NCBI GenBank assembly: GCA_004794655.1
Contig: SMMW01000017.1
Coordinates: 932,501-996,500 of the forward strand
Direction: 5' to 3'
Length of the DNA stretch: 64,000 nucleotides
Source of the DNA: Marisa cornuarietis
Lineage: Eukaryota; Mollusca; Gastropoda; Architaenioglossa; Ampullariidae
Shown: positions 1 to 11,700 of the stretch, one piece after another
How positions within the stretch are numbered: position 1 is the first letter of the stretch
How the letters are laid out: each line of letters begins with the position of its first letter
Position numbers and translations under genes: made by a program
The notes under the pieces: model-generated
Seen by the model: only the letters and a program-made list of their open reading frames with translations
Database searches by the model: none
Told to the model about the DNA's origin: nothing

Positions 1-2587
1 TGGTGACGAAGCTGTTAGCAGACACACTAGACACTTTCTTCATCCGCCATTTGGGCATCTGGATATAAAGAATGTCAGCTGCTGTCCCAGCGATCATCAG
101 AAACAAGATGCAGCTACAAACCACACTGCACATAAAAAGACAAAAAATGATTGATATTTCCTCAAGGTGCCCATACTACCATGAGATATAGTACTAGTGT
201 ATCTTTAAAAAAAAACAAGAATAGTAATCAATAATAAAAAAGTTTAAATAACTTGTCCTTTATGTATTAAATTGAATATCTTAAACAATACATGAATCCA
301 CTTTTTGATGATTTTTTTCCCCTCTTTTTTAATTCTTCCTTTATCATACATGAATGATGAAGGCCCAAGGTGACTTATTTTATGAAAACTTTGAGGTCGA
401 ATTTGACAGGAACTGTAGCTTTAAAGATTAATGCAGTCAATTTTTGAGCAAAGGTTTATCAGTCTGAGGCTCAAATGGGTCTGTGACTGGAAAGCTCCCT
501 TTACAATCCCAGAAATAATGGATTTATCAAGAAAAATAATGACAGCTGGGCTCTTTCGTCCACAAACCTTGTCCTACACACAGGAAATCACTTATACTAA
601 TCTGCTCCAATGGTCACTACGGTATAGGAAACATTACCATTTTTTTCATCACCGGCATAAAAAATTCTTAAAAACACTGTTTCAATGACCAGAAAGATAA
701 CAATAAGAAGTATCTTACATGGCAACAATGGTTCTTGTTTCCAGAGGTTTCCAGTGTGGGTCTTGGCATGATGCACTTGGTGCAGAAGGAAGGGAAATAT
801 TCAAAGCAACAACAACTGTAATGAAGAGGATAAAGATGCCAGTGTTGAGCCCCCAAATCAAAGCTGTCAGATAATTTGTTTTCGCAATTGTCTGTGTTTT
901 TTTTTGTGGAGTGCTTTGAGCCTATCTTTGATGGTGCGCAAAGTGCTCTTTCAATCAACTGTATTTGTATTTGCCTGTGCATTGTGTCTGCATGTTTCTG
1001 TGTATATGTGTTCTTGAATGAGATGCCTGCCGTGAAATGGTGCTCACATGGCTTTAGGTATGTAAAGCACTTTTGAGTCTGACTGATGCGGGAGAAACGT
1101 GCTATATAAATGTTATTATCATTATTATAAATTGAGAAAAATTCTAATCCAAAAGATAATTTAGCACTTTTATACCTGTAACAACCCAAATGTAGACAAA
1201 ACATTGTGGGAGCCAGGATTTTATTACTAACCTTCACTTAGCATGAGTGCTACGTCATCACTTGAACAAGAATCTGGCATACATAAGCCAATGGAGAGAC
1301 CTGTTGCAACCAGTGCGTTGTCCTAGCACCAAAATAATAATAAGTATAATTTTTTTATATATACAAATATATATTTATATATATTTCAAAGGTTAACCTT
1401 TTTGAAAGAAAAAGAAAAAGCTTATAATTCTGATATCAGCATCAACAGAAGTCAAAACAATCTGGAATTTGACACCATGAATATTCTTACTGACACATGA
1501 TTTTATCAAACTTTATCAAACTTTATCAAACAGGTTTGGGCAAAAATCTCCTTAAAAATTAAATTGTCATCACTCACTAAGGACAGCGCTACAGAAGCCG
1601 TGCAGTATTGTCCAGAAAAAAGAGGGACAGTGTCACGGGAGGCATTTGTAAAGGCCCGAATTTTTAAGCACTGTTCATAAGCACCTGGCCAGATAAAATT
1701 GCCTTCGGTGAAACCTGGGAGTGGTTTTCCCATGGCATCAATCACTGAAAGAGAGAAAGACGATCATGGTTCTGACAGTTCTCATTCCGTAGTGAAGAAC
1801 ATGATTAAACGCATGGCAACAGTACATTGAGCACACTCTTCTTCCCACCTCTCTCTTTTGCATATCTCACTTTTTTTTAGTCTGTTGATGTCTTCTTTTC
1901 TTCTTATTGTGGTGTTTCTTTGTAGCCCTTATCATTTAAAATTAATAATGTATCTTTATAGAGACAAAATCTCCATTACTTATCCCTCTCATTAATGCAT
2001 GCATCTGCAAATTAATAATGTATCTTTATAGAGACAAAATCTCCATTACTTATCCCTCTCATTAATGCATGCATCTGCACACATATACAGACACATCCAC
2101 AAATATATACAGCCATTCTTCCAATCAAGCAAACATCTGATGGGTATCATATATGTAAGTTCCCTTAACTTTAAGATCCTCAGCCAACGACAGCACTTTG
2201 TACCAATGTTTCTGACTTACTCTGAGTAGCCCAGGTCTGACCGGCTGTCACTCCATAAATAATCTCCATGGTATGATTCAAGCAAAGTTCAAAATTTTCA
2301 CTTGCATCTACATTTGCTGCCAAGAGATTTCTTTGCTGTGATCTGACAGACTGTAAAAGAGCCTGCTGAGCTACACCTGCTGGCAGCATTTGGAGAACCC
2401 TGATTATTTCAAGGACTTGGGCAGCTTGGGAACTTGCTCCCTGGTTGGACTGATACTGCAAGGCTGTGTTTGCAAGAATGGCAAATCTGTCTAGGTAAGG
2501 GCGGTTGAGCTGTCCAGCAGCTGGTGAAGAGCTGCAAAGTAGGCTGATGAGTATAACGACCAGTGATGGCCTTATTGTCTCCACCAT
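1..2587 (-). CDS. NRF-6-like membrane acyltransferase, copy 1 (5' part, runs off left edge)
   Basis: First five coding exons of a nose-resistant-to-fluoxetine family protein, read right to left: 2221-2587, 1578-1744, 1232-1322, 719-815 and 1-125 (open at the window edge). Each junction has GT-AG signals and the phases agree with copies 2-4. Exon 1 encodes a hydrophobic signal peptide after MVETIRPS, then a helical region ending with a conserved Cys (FELCLNHT). Exon 2 has WPGAYEQC and FSGQYCTA, exon 3 SIGLCMPDSCSS; these cysteines are typical of the secreted NRF domain. Exon 5 starts the first transmembrane helix followed by IQMPKWR. A splice acceptor lies about 30 bases before the ATG, so a 5' leader exon is expected. 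Relative to the other copies, exon 2 is 12 nt longer, exon 3 6 nt shorter and exon 4 9 nt longer, all frame-preserving. It is the most divergent paralogue. The acyltransferase half is outside the window. Family call is confident; substrate unknown. Confidence 0.85.
1939..2078. repeat. Perfect 70-bp tandem duplication in copy 1 intron 1
   Basis: The 70 bases at 1939-2008 are repeated exactly at 2009-2078. It lies in the intron between exons 1 and 2 of copy 1. With no differences between units, it is a recent duplication or an assembly duplication. Confidence 0.9.
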
Positions 2588-2699
2588 TTTTGTCGTGCTT
2601 GATGGCAATGGAAAACCTGAGGAGAACAAACGTTTGATTTGTATCACTATTTGTCGAACAGATTTTTCTAGTGTAGTTGTGTACATATATTAGTTTCTG

Positions 2700-3106
2700 T
2701 TATCTTGTAAACAACCTGGACTAAATACTTCGTGGACAATCTTGGTAAGAAGTCATTTACCTAGTCATTATATATGATTTAGAAAAGGGAAACGTAAAAG
2801 TTTGTTTTTTGTATTTGAACACAGCATTAATGAGAGGGATGGCATGATATATATATATATAACGATATATATCTGTGACGATTCAAGCGAGAGATAAGTC
2901 ACAAATGATGTCTTCATGCTTTGAAAGAGATTGATTGGTAAAGGTCTTTCACTGCAGAATGTAACATAATTTTTGCGACGAAAAAGTTTATAAAGTGGGA
3001 GTTCAGGCATGGGCATGTGGTCCATCCCCCGCGATATTCACTGTGCGATGCGGCGGGCGGGTCCACGTCCCATCCTCCGTTTATCTCCGGTTTCTCTTTG
3101 GAACAT

Positions 3107-3139
<33 letters not shown>

Positions 3140-3146
3140 GCAGATT
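2700..3146. other. Spacer with (TA)n and (TAA)n tracts
   Basis: Upstream spacer of copy 1. It holds a short (TA)n run near 2850, a GC-rich patch at about 3030-3090 and a (TAA)n run at 3109-3137 directly before the 18S-like sequence. No coding exon recognised. Confidence 0.5.
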
Positions 3147-3645
3147 TATTTACGCTGAAGAAATCAGTATTCGAAGCAGGCTCCACAATAATAAATAACC
3201 CTGAATGGTTAATGAAATAATGGAATAGGACCTCGGTTCTATTTTTCTGGTTTTCGGAAGATAAGAACATGAGGTAATGATTAAGGACAAACAGGGGCAT
3301 CCGTATTGTGGTGTTAGAGGTGAAGTTCTTGGATCATAAACATGAACAACTGTGAAAGCATTTGCCAAGCATGTCTTCATTAGTCAAGAACTAAGGTGAG
3401 AGTTTCGAAGACGATCAGATACCATCCTAATTCTGACCATAAACGATGTCATAGGTGTTGCTTCATTGACTCGCTCGGTAGCTTTTGGGAAACCAACATT
3501 TTTCGGATTGCGGGGAGAGTATGATTGCAAAGATGAATTGAGGGAAGGACACCGACAGGGGTGGATCCTGCGGCTAAATGCCTCAACGTGAGAAAATTCA
3601 CATGGTCCGGACACTGTAAAAGATTGACAGATCGAGAGTTATATA
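3147..3645 (+). pseudogene. Decayed 18S rRNA fragment (retro-pseudogene part of a chimera)
   Basis: About 500 bases align by eye to the central part of eukaryotic 18S rRNA in sense orientation. Landmarks in order: GAAATCAGTATTCGAAGCAGGC near 3159 (the conserved TTCAAAGCAGGC region), AATGGAATAGGACCTCGG near 3218, GTGTTAGAGGTGAAGTTC near 3312, GAAAGCATTTGCCAAG near 3353, CGAAGACGATCAGATACC near 3407, GGGAAACCAAC near 3487, GTATGATTGCAAAG near 3519, CCTGCGGCTAAAT near 3567 and GATTGACAGATCGAGAG near 3630. Many substitutions and small deletions show it is not functional. Both ends of the 18S gene are missing and no 5.8S or 28S sequence was seen nearby. It joins directly to the RTE LINE fragment in the same orientation. 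Confidence 0.88.
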
Positions 3646-4225
3646 GCGGATGGAGAGCACCACAGACAAAAGTCATGGTGAACACCATCGGGCTGGGAAA
3701 AAAGGATGTCAACATGAGCGGTGTACAGCTGGAAGAGGTACAGAGCTTCAGGTACCAAAGCCATCACCTGCGTGGCGGACATTCGTCTCAGGATCGCAGC
3801 TGCAGCAGCAACGATGGCAAGATTGAGCAGAACACAGGACAGCAGAAGGAATGGGCATGTACAAGGAATCAACACAAAACATGTGAATTCGTATGCAAAG
3901 TAATCGCCGTCCTTGAGAGGCCCTATAGGAACCATCGCTAGCCTCAAACGACAGCTGGCTTGGTTCCGCTATAACACCAGATATCACACACTACCGACGA
4001 CGGTCCTCAAAGGGTTCGAGGAGGGAGGACGACGTCGAGGCAAACAGAGAAAGAAGTCGCTGGCGAACGCCGCCCAGTGAACGATCACTCAACGGGTACA
4101 CACGATAAACACCGTTGGCTACTACATCTCATGGAGTTCTCCCCCACCTTCCCCGACAGGTATTGACAGGTCGGCCCTACGTACAGGTAAACTTGCTCCA
4201 GATATGGCCGGTGCCAGTAAAGGTT

Positions 4226-4282
<57 letters not shown>
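3646..4282 (+). mobile_element. RTE-type LINE 3' end with (TGA)n tail
   Basis: Translated pieces in two or three frames match the C-terminal end of RTE-clade reverse transcriptases: TKVMVN near 3670, GVQLEEVQSFRY near 3720, then after a frame change DIRLRIAAAAATMARLSR near 3778, and LAWFRYNTRYHTLP...EGGRRRGKQRK at about 3955-4055, matching the usual LAWFGHVTRHD...EGGRRRGRQRK region. Frameshifts and stops make it dead. The element ends in a (TGA)n run at about 4226-4282, the normal 3' tail type of RTE elements, so this microsatellite is the LINE tail rather than an independent repeat. The 5' side joins the 18S fragment with no intervening sequence. Confidence 0.85.
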
Positions 4283-6263
4283 TGTCAGCCTTCATTATCA
4301 TGTCGGGTTGAGGACAGAATGTTCAACAACATAACAGGAAACATATCCCCAGAAATTAACATAACTTTCAATAGGAAGGATGCTGGAGAAAAGTATTTTT
4401 GTCTTCAGACAGTAAATTTTTATATCTGAAACATTAACTAAAGCTGGCATATGATATTTCATAGAGCTAGATATACATACATTATTAAAAAAAAACACAG
4501 GTCTGCTGTGTGCTCTAGAATTTGTTTTTAGCAAACAAAAAATAATAGATCATAAACTTAAAATACACCTGTCTATTACAATTTCTCTACAGATATTAAT
4601 ATTAATATAACTACTAACTTTATAATTCCACTGGGGATAAATATGTTTTAATCAATGTGTATGCTATGAATGGTGTTTTAAATAGAACACCAGATTGAAG
4701 TACATCTATTATAAAGTCTGTAGATAATTGATGTAAATATACCGTTACTAACCTTCTAATTTTGGTGAGAGGAAAATATATTTCAACCACTTTGTCACAG
4801 GAGTAGCTGCTCAAAATGGTGCTTTAAGTAGAAAGGATAATAATCAACAGTCCTTGAGTACCTGCCGTACAGTTAAGTGTCAGCCTCTCATCTGCACAAG
4901 TTCCTGCCTGTTGTGTAAGTTATCTGATGGATAAGGTAACAAGCACGTGATGGTGACGACGGATATTCTGCTAATGATGACCTGCTGCATCACTTCTCTT
5001 TATCTATATATGTTGCCGCAGTTTGTCCTCATACGAGAGTATGAGTAATCAAAATAATGGAATGTTCAAAGAAGAAATGATACACTCAGGGAAAAAGTAG
5101 GAAGAGATATATAAACAAAACATCTTTGGTGTCATCCTAGAGTATGTAAAAAGTTTCTTTGACTCAGCTTAAACCTGAAGTTTTTCTGTACTTGACTAAC
5201 CATTGACATTTTAAAATACCTTTCAAACCTGATTCAAAACAGTTTGTCTACTGGTTATGAAATCTTAATAAAAGGATGAGCCTGTTCTCTTTCTTTTCGT
5301 TTATGTGTGAAACGAGAAATATAAAGAGATTTTTATTATATGAATAATAATATGTTATCGCTCTTCACTCCTCTGTGTGTGAGTGTGTGCGCGTGCACAC
5401 AAACTACACTGCGGAGCCATCCAACCAAGTATCCATGACACAGTTTTGATGTATACACGTGAAAGGTGATCAGTGCCAGATGTGTGACTGTTTACAATAG
5501 GCTACACGATAATATGAAATTTCTCCATTGATTCTAAAAGTGATTTAAGCCTCTTTCAGTCCATCCAAATAATTATGTTGTAAGTTATCTATAGCTTTAC
5601 TTCGTTTAAAATACACAGATGTACAAACCTACAGATTCTTTAGAAGACCAAGGAAGAGAGAATATTACAGCACTCTTCTGACTTACTTGTAAGAGAAGGT
5701 TTATAAGACGAAACCATGAAACTGTGCATAGCAACTCACCTGGTCAATTGTTAGTAAACTTTCTTCAGTCTTGTTGTCTCCCACCAAAGCTTACAAACCA
5801 CGACACATCAATGGTGACAGGTATCTATCTTCAAATTAAAAAAAAACTCACCGTACATGTGACACCTTCGAAACATTTACATTACCTAAACGGGTGGTGC
5901 AGTCTAAATATTTCCTGTGCATCACCAGGGTCTAACAGGAGGTCGACAACTCTGATAAGCCCGTGCACTTGAGGCTTTTACTTTGAGAGTCCAGGTACTC
6001 TTGTACTTATCGGGCAGGTCGTGACGTCATACAAAAGTCAGGTGAATCGGTTACCGGAACCTTTCAGTCGGTTGCACTTTGATTACAGGTCATGGTGGGC
6101 TCTGGGCGAAGTACACCAGTGCTCAGATATAAAAAGTGCAGTTTCAAACGGTGGTGAAACAACACTGCCAGGGGAGGGGGGGGGACGAACTTTACTGGCG
6201 TAAAGGTAAAGACGGGACCGAATGTACCCGCTGATACGTCGATATGGGTGCGAAGATAATACC

Positions 6264-6266
<3 letters not shown>
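4283..6266. other. AT-rich intergenic region, no gene recognised
   Basis: Between the RTE tail and the (CA)n tract. Short ORFs only, with no recognisable domain or splice-supported exon. A leader exon for copy 1 could lie here or closer to the gene, but no sequence like the module upstream of copies 2-4 was seen. Confidence 0.5.
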
Positions 6267-6340
<74 letters not shown>

Positions 6341-6346
6341 CACACG
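6267..6346. repeat. (CA)n microsatellite
   Basis: About 80 bases of nearly pure CA dinucleotide with two CG interruptions at the right end. The valine-cysteine or threonine-histidine reading frames across it are artefacts. Confidence 0.97.
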
Positions 6347-6829
6347 CAACAGTGACACGCCGACGCTTGGCACCTAGAGAGAGAGAAGCAAAGCGCAAGC
6401 CCTGTCATCATCAGTTTAAAATATTGTGGTCGTTGTATATACTTGTAAACTTGTAAATCAACGACGACTTAGCAATCATCATTACTAGATCAATAATTAC
6501 CCTGGAATTTGGGGTGTAGTGGGTAGATGGCTAGAGGAAGAAACTTTGGTGTCCCTGGCAGCTGCTTCTTATGCATAGGATGGCTGGACTCACACCTAAC
6601 TCTGACTGCTGGCTCCACCTGTCACACCCTGGCACCCTCCCTCAAGAGACAGATTAAACGCAGTGAGGTAGTTAGATGACACGACATCACTTGTTCAAAA
6701 CACTTCTCTGATAAGTCAACGGCCAGGGCTGATGTGGCGAAAGATGAACCCAAGGGTCATCGTGTCCACGATTGAGGGAAAGTCACATTTTAGCTGTGGA
6801 TTTCGGATTTCAGCCATTCCTGCGGGGAA

Positions 6830-7056
6830 GCGGATGGCCGAGTGGTTAGAGCGGTGGCGTCCGAACCGATAGCGAGCAGGTTCAATTCCCGATATGCGCA
6901 GCATACTTCCCCCAGTCGACCCAGCTGACGGGAATGGGTACCTGACTTCATAGAGGGTTGGGGAAGGTAAAGCAGTGAGGGAGAGGAGATTGGCACCACC
7001 CTCATGTAAAAGCTGGCCCCCAGAAAAGTGGGGTCTCTAACACCTCACTCCCCAAC
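6830..7056 (+). mobile_element. tRNA-derived SINE
   Basis: The head at about 6830-6895 resembles a tRNA, with an A-box-like TGGCCGAGTGGTTAGAGCG and a B-box-like GGTTCAATTCC at usual spacing. The body contains CCCAGTCGACCCAGC then GAATGGGTACCTGACTTC, a pattern I recognise from invertebrate SINEs. It runs into a short (GT)n tract at about 7060. The extended body and poor clover-leaf pairing argue against a functional tRNA gene. Exact ends and family are uncertain. Confidence 0.7.
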
Positions 7057-8708
7057 GACGTGTGCGTGTGTGTGTTAGAGGTAGAGAGAGAGACACTAGT
7101 AAACAAACTATGCAACAAATAACATTAGCAATTCAATATTCGACATTTTATGAAGCTAAAAATGACTTCTTCTAAGGTAGGTTTTGTCTGCAATAAAATT
7201 ATCACCGCCAGCATACAATTCAAAGTTTCATTAAATCAAAGATAAATAAATGCTTTTTCTGTATAAATGCTTCTACTTATTTATACTTCCTAGTAAACAA
7301 TAGTGTGGGAAAATACACACACTTTAGTAGGAGGAAAACGTTGAACAAATTTCCCGTAAAATCGTACCATTATGAGAGAGAGAGAGAGAGAGAGAGAGTA
7401 ATGGTAGCGTTTCGTTGATTCAGATTTTGTATCACTAATATTTCAAAAACGGGAATGTTTAAAAAAAAAACTTTTAAAACATATCGTTAATTTTTCCTTC
7501 CTTCAAGAATGGAGTGTGAATGCCAAAATCATTTCACTGATGACGGATGGGCAAAAATATTTAAATACTCAAAAAGACATCGATCATTGAGGCTGAGTTT
7601 CAATCGGAAGAAAAAAAAAAGCAGCTTTGCATCAAGTAAGTTTTACAAAAGGAGGAAAGAAGGAAATTAACGATCATATTATGCGCATAGCTCCCCCACC
7701 ACACTCCGTTTAAAGACAAAAGGTGAACAGCAGAAAATAATGGGTAAAAAATGTCACAGAGGCGAACTGAAATGCTAACGGTTGTAAAATAATTATCAGA
7801 AGCGTGATTAAAAATTACAGACAAAGAAAATTCTATGAGGACGAAGTAAAGAAGAGGAAAACCATTGAGACGGAATTTTCAGACCTATCGAGCTTGACAA
7901 TAAATAGAACATAATAAATGGAGACAATAAATGGATCGTAGCAAATGAAGACCATTCTAGATCCGTGACTAAAAGAATAAAACACGAAAAAAATATGTTG
8001 AGCGAGATATATACAATACTACAAAGTAAATAAAAAATGAGAAATAACTTTGTTAGCAAATGACAGATCCCAGGAGAATATCATCTAAATACAATTTGCG
8101 GGAGACGGAAAGCCATTTAATGTTGTGAAATTATTGGACAAATCGTCACTACTCGTTATGTTCTTCATGAAACAATCGCTTCTAACCGTTATACAGAGAA
8201 TCAAAGTTTCTTTTTGGCAAATTAATTTGCACATTAAGTACAGTTTCGATTCGTTACCTCGCCACCATCGAAATCTGAGCAAGAAAATCTGAGCAAGAAA
8301 AACTGAGCAAGAAAAACAATGTAAAATACTGTACAATCATTAGTTTACCACTGAAATCAAAGGCCTGCTTATCCGTAGTGATAAAACCATTTTTGTGACA
8401 TGTGGGGTAGGTGATGATGATGATGATGATGTTGATGATGAGTGGGGAAAATATGACAGCGAACCATACCAGTGCACAGTAAAGAGCAACAGACAAATGT
8501 CTTTTGTTGTAGTTGGACAATCAAGTGCTTGCCACTGATTCTCTGTACAAAAGCGACATTTTGATGGAATGTCACGTGATTTTCTTTCACTCCGTAATGT
8601 CTTGATACACCAGAGAGTAGACTAGCAACAGCATTTCGTTTCTATACATCCGTGAGTTGAGCTCACTTTTGCTTCTCCTCTCACACAAGTAGTATGGGAG
8701 CCGCGGGC

Positions 8709-11700
8709 TCATCTGCTCTGTACATCTGCCTTGACAACCTGGTCGGAGTTCTCACGATGAAGAAGAACCTTCTCCAGCCCCATCATGGGCGCCTCGAAAG
8801 CCAGAGACGCAACTGCAGCCGCCATGTAGGACACAACCAGAATGGACAAGAAGAACATCACCTGCAAAAAAGACAAACTTTTAATCGCCATTCATTTCTC
8901 CCGATAAAGTCAGGACTTAAAGTTCGGTTATTCATTGAAAGAGCAATTTTTACAGCGGTTTACATTTTTTTAATTTCTTCTTCCATCTATCTTTGTTTCC
9001 ACACAAGGAGAGCTAACAATCTTAGTGAAAACATGAAATATTTTTTCTTATCTGACAGATAGAATTTTACAGAAGAACAAGAAGAAACAGACAGTGGCTG
9101 TAGTGGTATTCCATGGCGGTTGGCGGGTGATGACAAGAAGATGATGACAACGGTACTAAGTTTGACAAAATAGAATGATCCTGAAATCAAGATTGTACTG
9201 ACCACATTGATGTCATTCATGTAAAATGTAGTGTCAGAGTTTAGCAGACAAAGCTCCATCATCATGATGTGTAGCAAGTAGATGCAGTAGGTCAAACGAC
9301 TAAGCGGTACAAATGCTGACCAGGAGAGGATGGTGTTGACAAAACCTGAAATAAAAATGTGTACTGCAGTTGTCAGTCTGAGTATCTGTAGGAGAGTTAA
9401 CTGACGCAAAACGTGTTTCTCCTTAAAAACACATTTATGGGTACTGAAAAGAATATCAAACAGTAAACTGCATCAGCTCAGCATGCAAAACAATAGAATA
9501 AGTCAAACAATAACACAACAACAACAACAGAAGTTATACATTTTTTTTAATAGCTTAAAGATTATGAATATTTGAATGAATCTTTCAAGCAATAATTCGT
9601 TAATCATTCAGTCAACTGAAGCAGAGAACAAAACAGCACAAAAGTCAAAACAGAGCATCTATAAAGGATGATCAATCTAGGAAACCGCTAACAGCTATCA
9701 GCCTTTTGACCCTGTGACCCCTGGTTTTTACAACCACGTGACCAGCAATCTTGTGACCTGGGTTTCCCATGGAGATGAGTGGGTGAAAAGGGTGGCAACA
9801 GGGTATAGATTCTAGTTTTCAAGGAAATGGGGTAGCAATGAAATAGCGAAGCAGAAGGAAGAAGGATTCGGAGAGAGAGAGAGAGAGAGAGTTGTCGAGG
9901 TTGGAGTATCACCTCGCCGAGGGGTTTAGAGATGGTTTAGATTGATTATAGACGTTTTGCCTTTGCCGGCAAAGCCCGTTGATTGCGTTTATTATTGTGA
10001 TGAGATTGGGCACGCAGGTCCATCTCTCCTGTTAAATGCAGAGACGTCGCTGATCGGCCCTGAGACGATTTGACTTTCCGGTCTTGGGACGAAACGGTCT
10101 TACCTGGGACAACATGGACATAGTTGGGATGGATTGACTTAGGCTGTGGGGCGATATGACTGGGGCGAAGTGACAGAACTTTCATCTTCAAGATAGTCAG
10201 GACGTCCTACCCACCTCCGTTTCCGGTGACGCAAGCGACCACCACCCAGCACACGCAGGCCCCCCACACGTGCCGCTGGACGGCGTTGTAGAAGGCGGAG
10301 GTTGCCAAGGTGACGGGGGACCCGCTGGACGCCTCGTAGAGGCCGTAGAGCACGGCCAGGGCGCAGGCAGTCGCCACTGCCCATGCGCACAGGTTGGTGA
10401 CCTGTGACGTAACATCCACGTCAATAACACCGTTATATGGCTGCTCTCTCTACGTGATCGTAATTCAAATTACTTATCGCAATTCATAATTCAATTTTCT
10501 TTATGAGCAGGACTTTATGTTAAGTTACAATTCGTTTTTTTGAAAACTCGATTGAAATAGGTTGGAGACATTTGCAGCGTGGAATTTTGGAAAATGTACT
10601 GTGCTTGGTAATGCACGCATTAAAAGAAACGAAACCCCCCCCCCCCACAAATTTTACAACATGCAAAGCAACAGAAAATGTCTAAAAATTTCCCCACCTT
10701 GTTGATTTTCAGCTTACAATCACTGCGATATAAAAAGTAGCCGGCCAGCATTCCCACAACATATGGACCCATTCTGTTGTAGGGCTTGTTGTAGAAGTCC
10801 ATATAGTCCATCATGCTGTGGAACAATTGAACGGACAGTGTATTTAAGTGTTTCACTGCGAACATGGATGTATATATAGGGATACTGGTGAAAACATTTT
10901 TTAATCAGTCATAAACACAATTCAGTAGAAGCCTGGTGGTTAGTACACTCGACTGTGCAGCAGACGCTGGTTAGTTCGAGACCCCCTCTGGCTTTCATCA
11001 AGTTGTGGAACAGTTGAATGGACAGTGTATTTAAGTGTTTCTTGGTGAAAATGAATGCATAGGGTAAAAGTGAAATTTTTTAAAATCAGTCATAATGACA
11101 GTTTAATAATAAAAAAACTCCGTAGCTTGGTCAGTGCATTCGAGTGTGAAGCAGAAGGTCGTCGGATCGAGACCGCTCCGGCCTGCTTCTGGCATCTTCT
11201 TACCAGAAAGTGATGGTCACCTGATCAAATCAGGGGAGGTGAAAGCTTCGGAAGGAGAGGATTGAACTATGGGACATGTTAAATTTTTCTGTTACTTCAA
11301 AATTCAATAGACTCATTTCTGCCATGTTTTTCATGTCCTACAAGGGTTTCGATACTCACTTTGTGGAGTTGCCATCCGTCCTCGCCACGATACCCGGGGG
11401 AAGACTGTCCCTCATTGTCAGGATGCCAGGTGTGATGGCTGACACCAACATGAACACAATCGCCGAGGCGATACCCAGCAGCGGGGAGCTGTAGAGAGTG
11501 GCACAGTGGGCAAAAGTATGCGAGTGGTTGTTTTGTTTTAGCCGCAGCCTACAATTATGAACAAAGAAGTATGACGAAACTGTTCCATAAAATAAGAGAT
11601 AAAATATTTCTACATACTTTGACTTCGTTTAGTGAGTTCATTGCTATAGGAATTTTCAGTTACAGAAACGATGACCCTCAAAGCTCCCTGTTTATAATCT

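Noticed and set aside
3561..3941. 126-codon ORF
   Set aside because: It spans the junction of decayed 18S rRNA and LINE sequence; only short parts reflect the LINE protein.
4115..4429. Methionine-run ORF over (TGA)n
   Set aside because: The triplet run is the LINE 3' tail.
6064..6456. Valine-cysteine and threonine-histidine repeat ORFs over CA/GT tracts (also near 21.6, 22.0, 26.9, 39.4, 42.5, 50.4, 52.8 and 53.7 kb)
   Set aside because: Pure dinucleotide repeats are open in several frames; there is no other sign of coding.
6830..6905. Possible tRNA gene
   Set aside because: A- and B-box words are present but the clover-leaf pairing is poor and a SINE body follows; best read as a tRNA-derived SINE.
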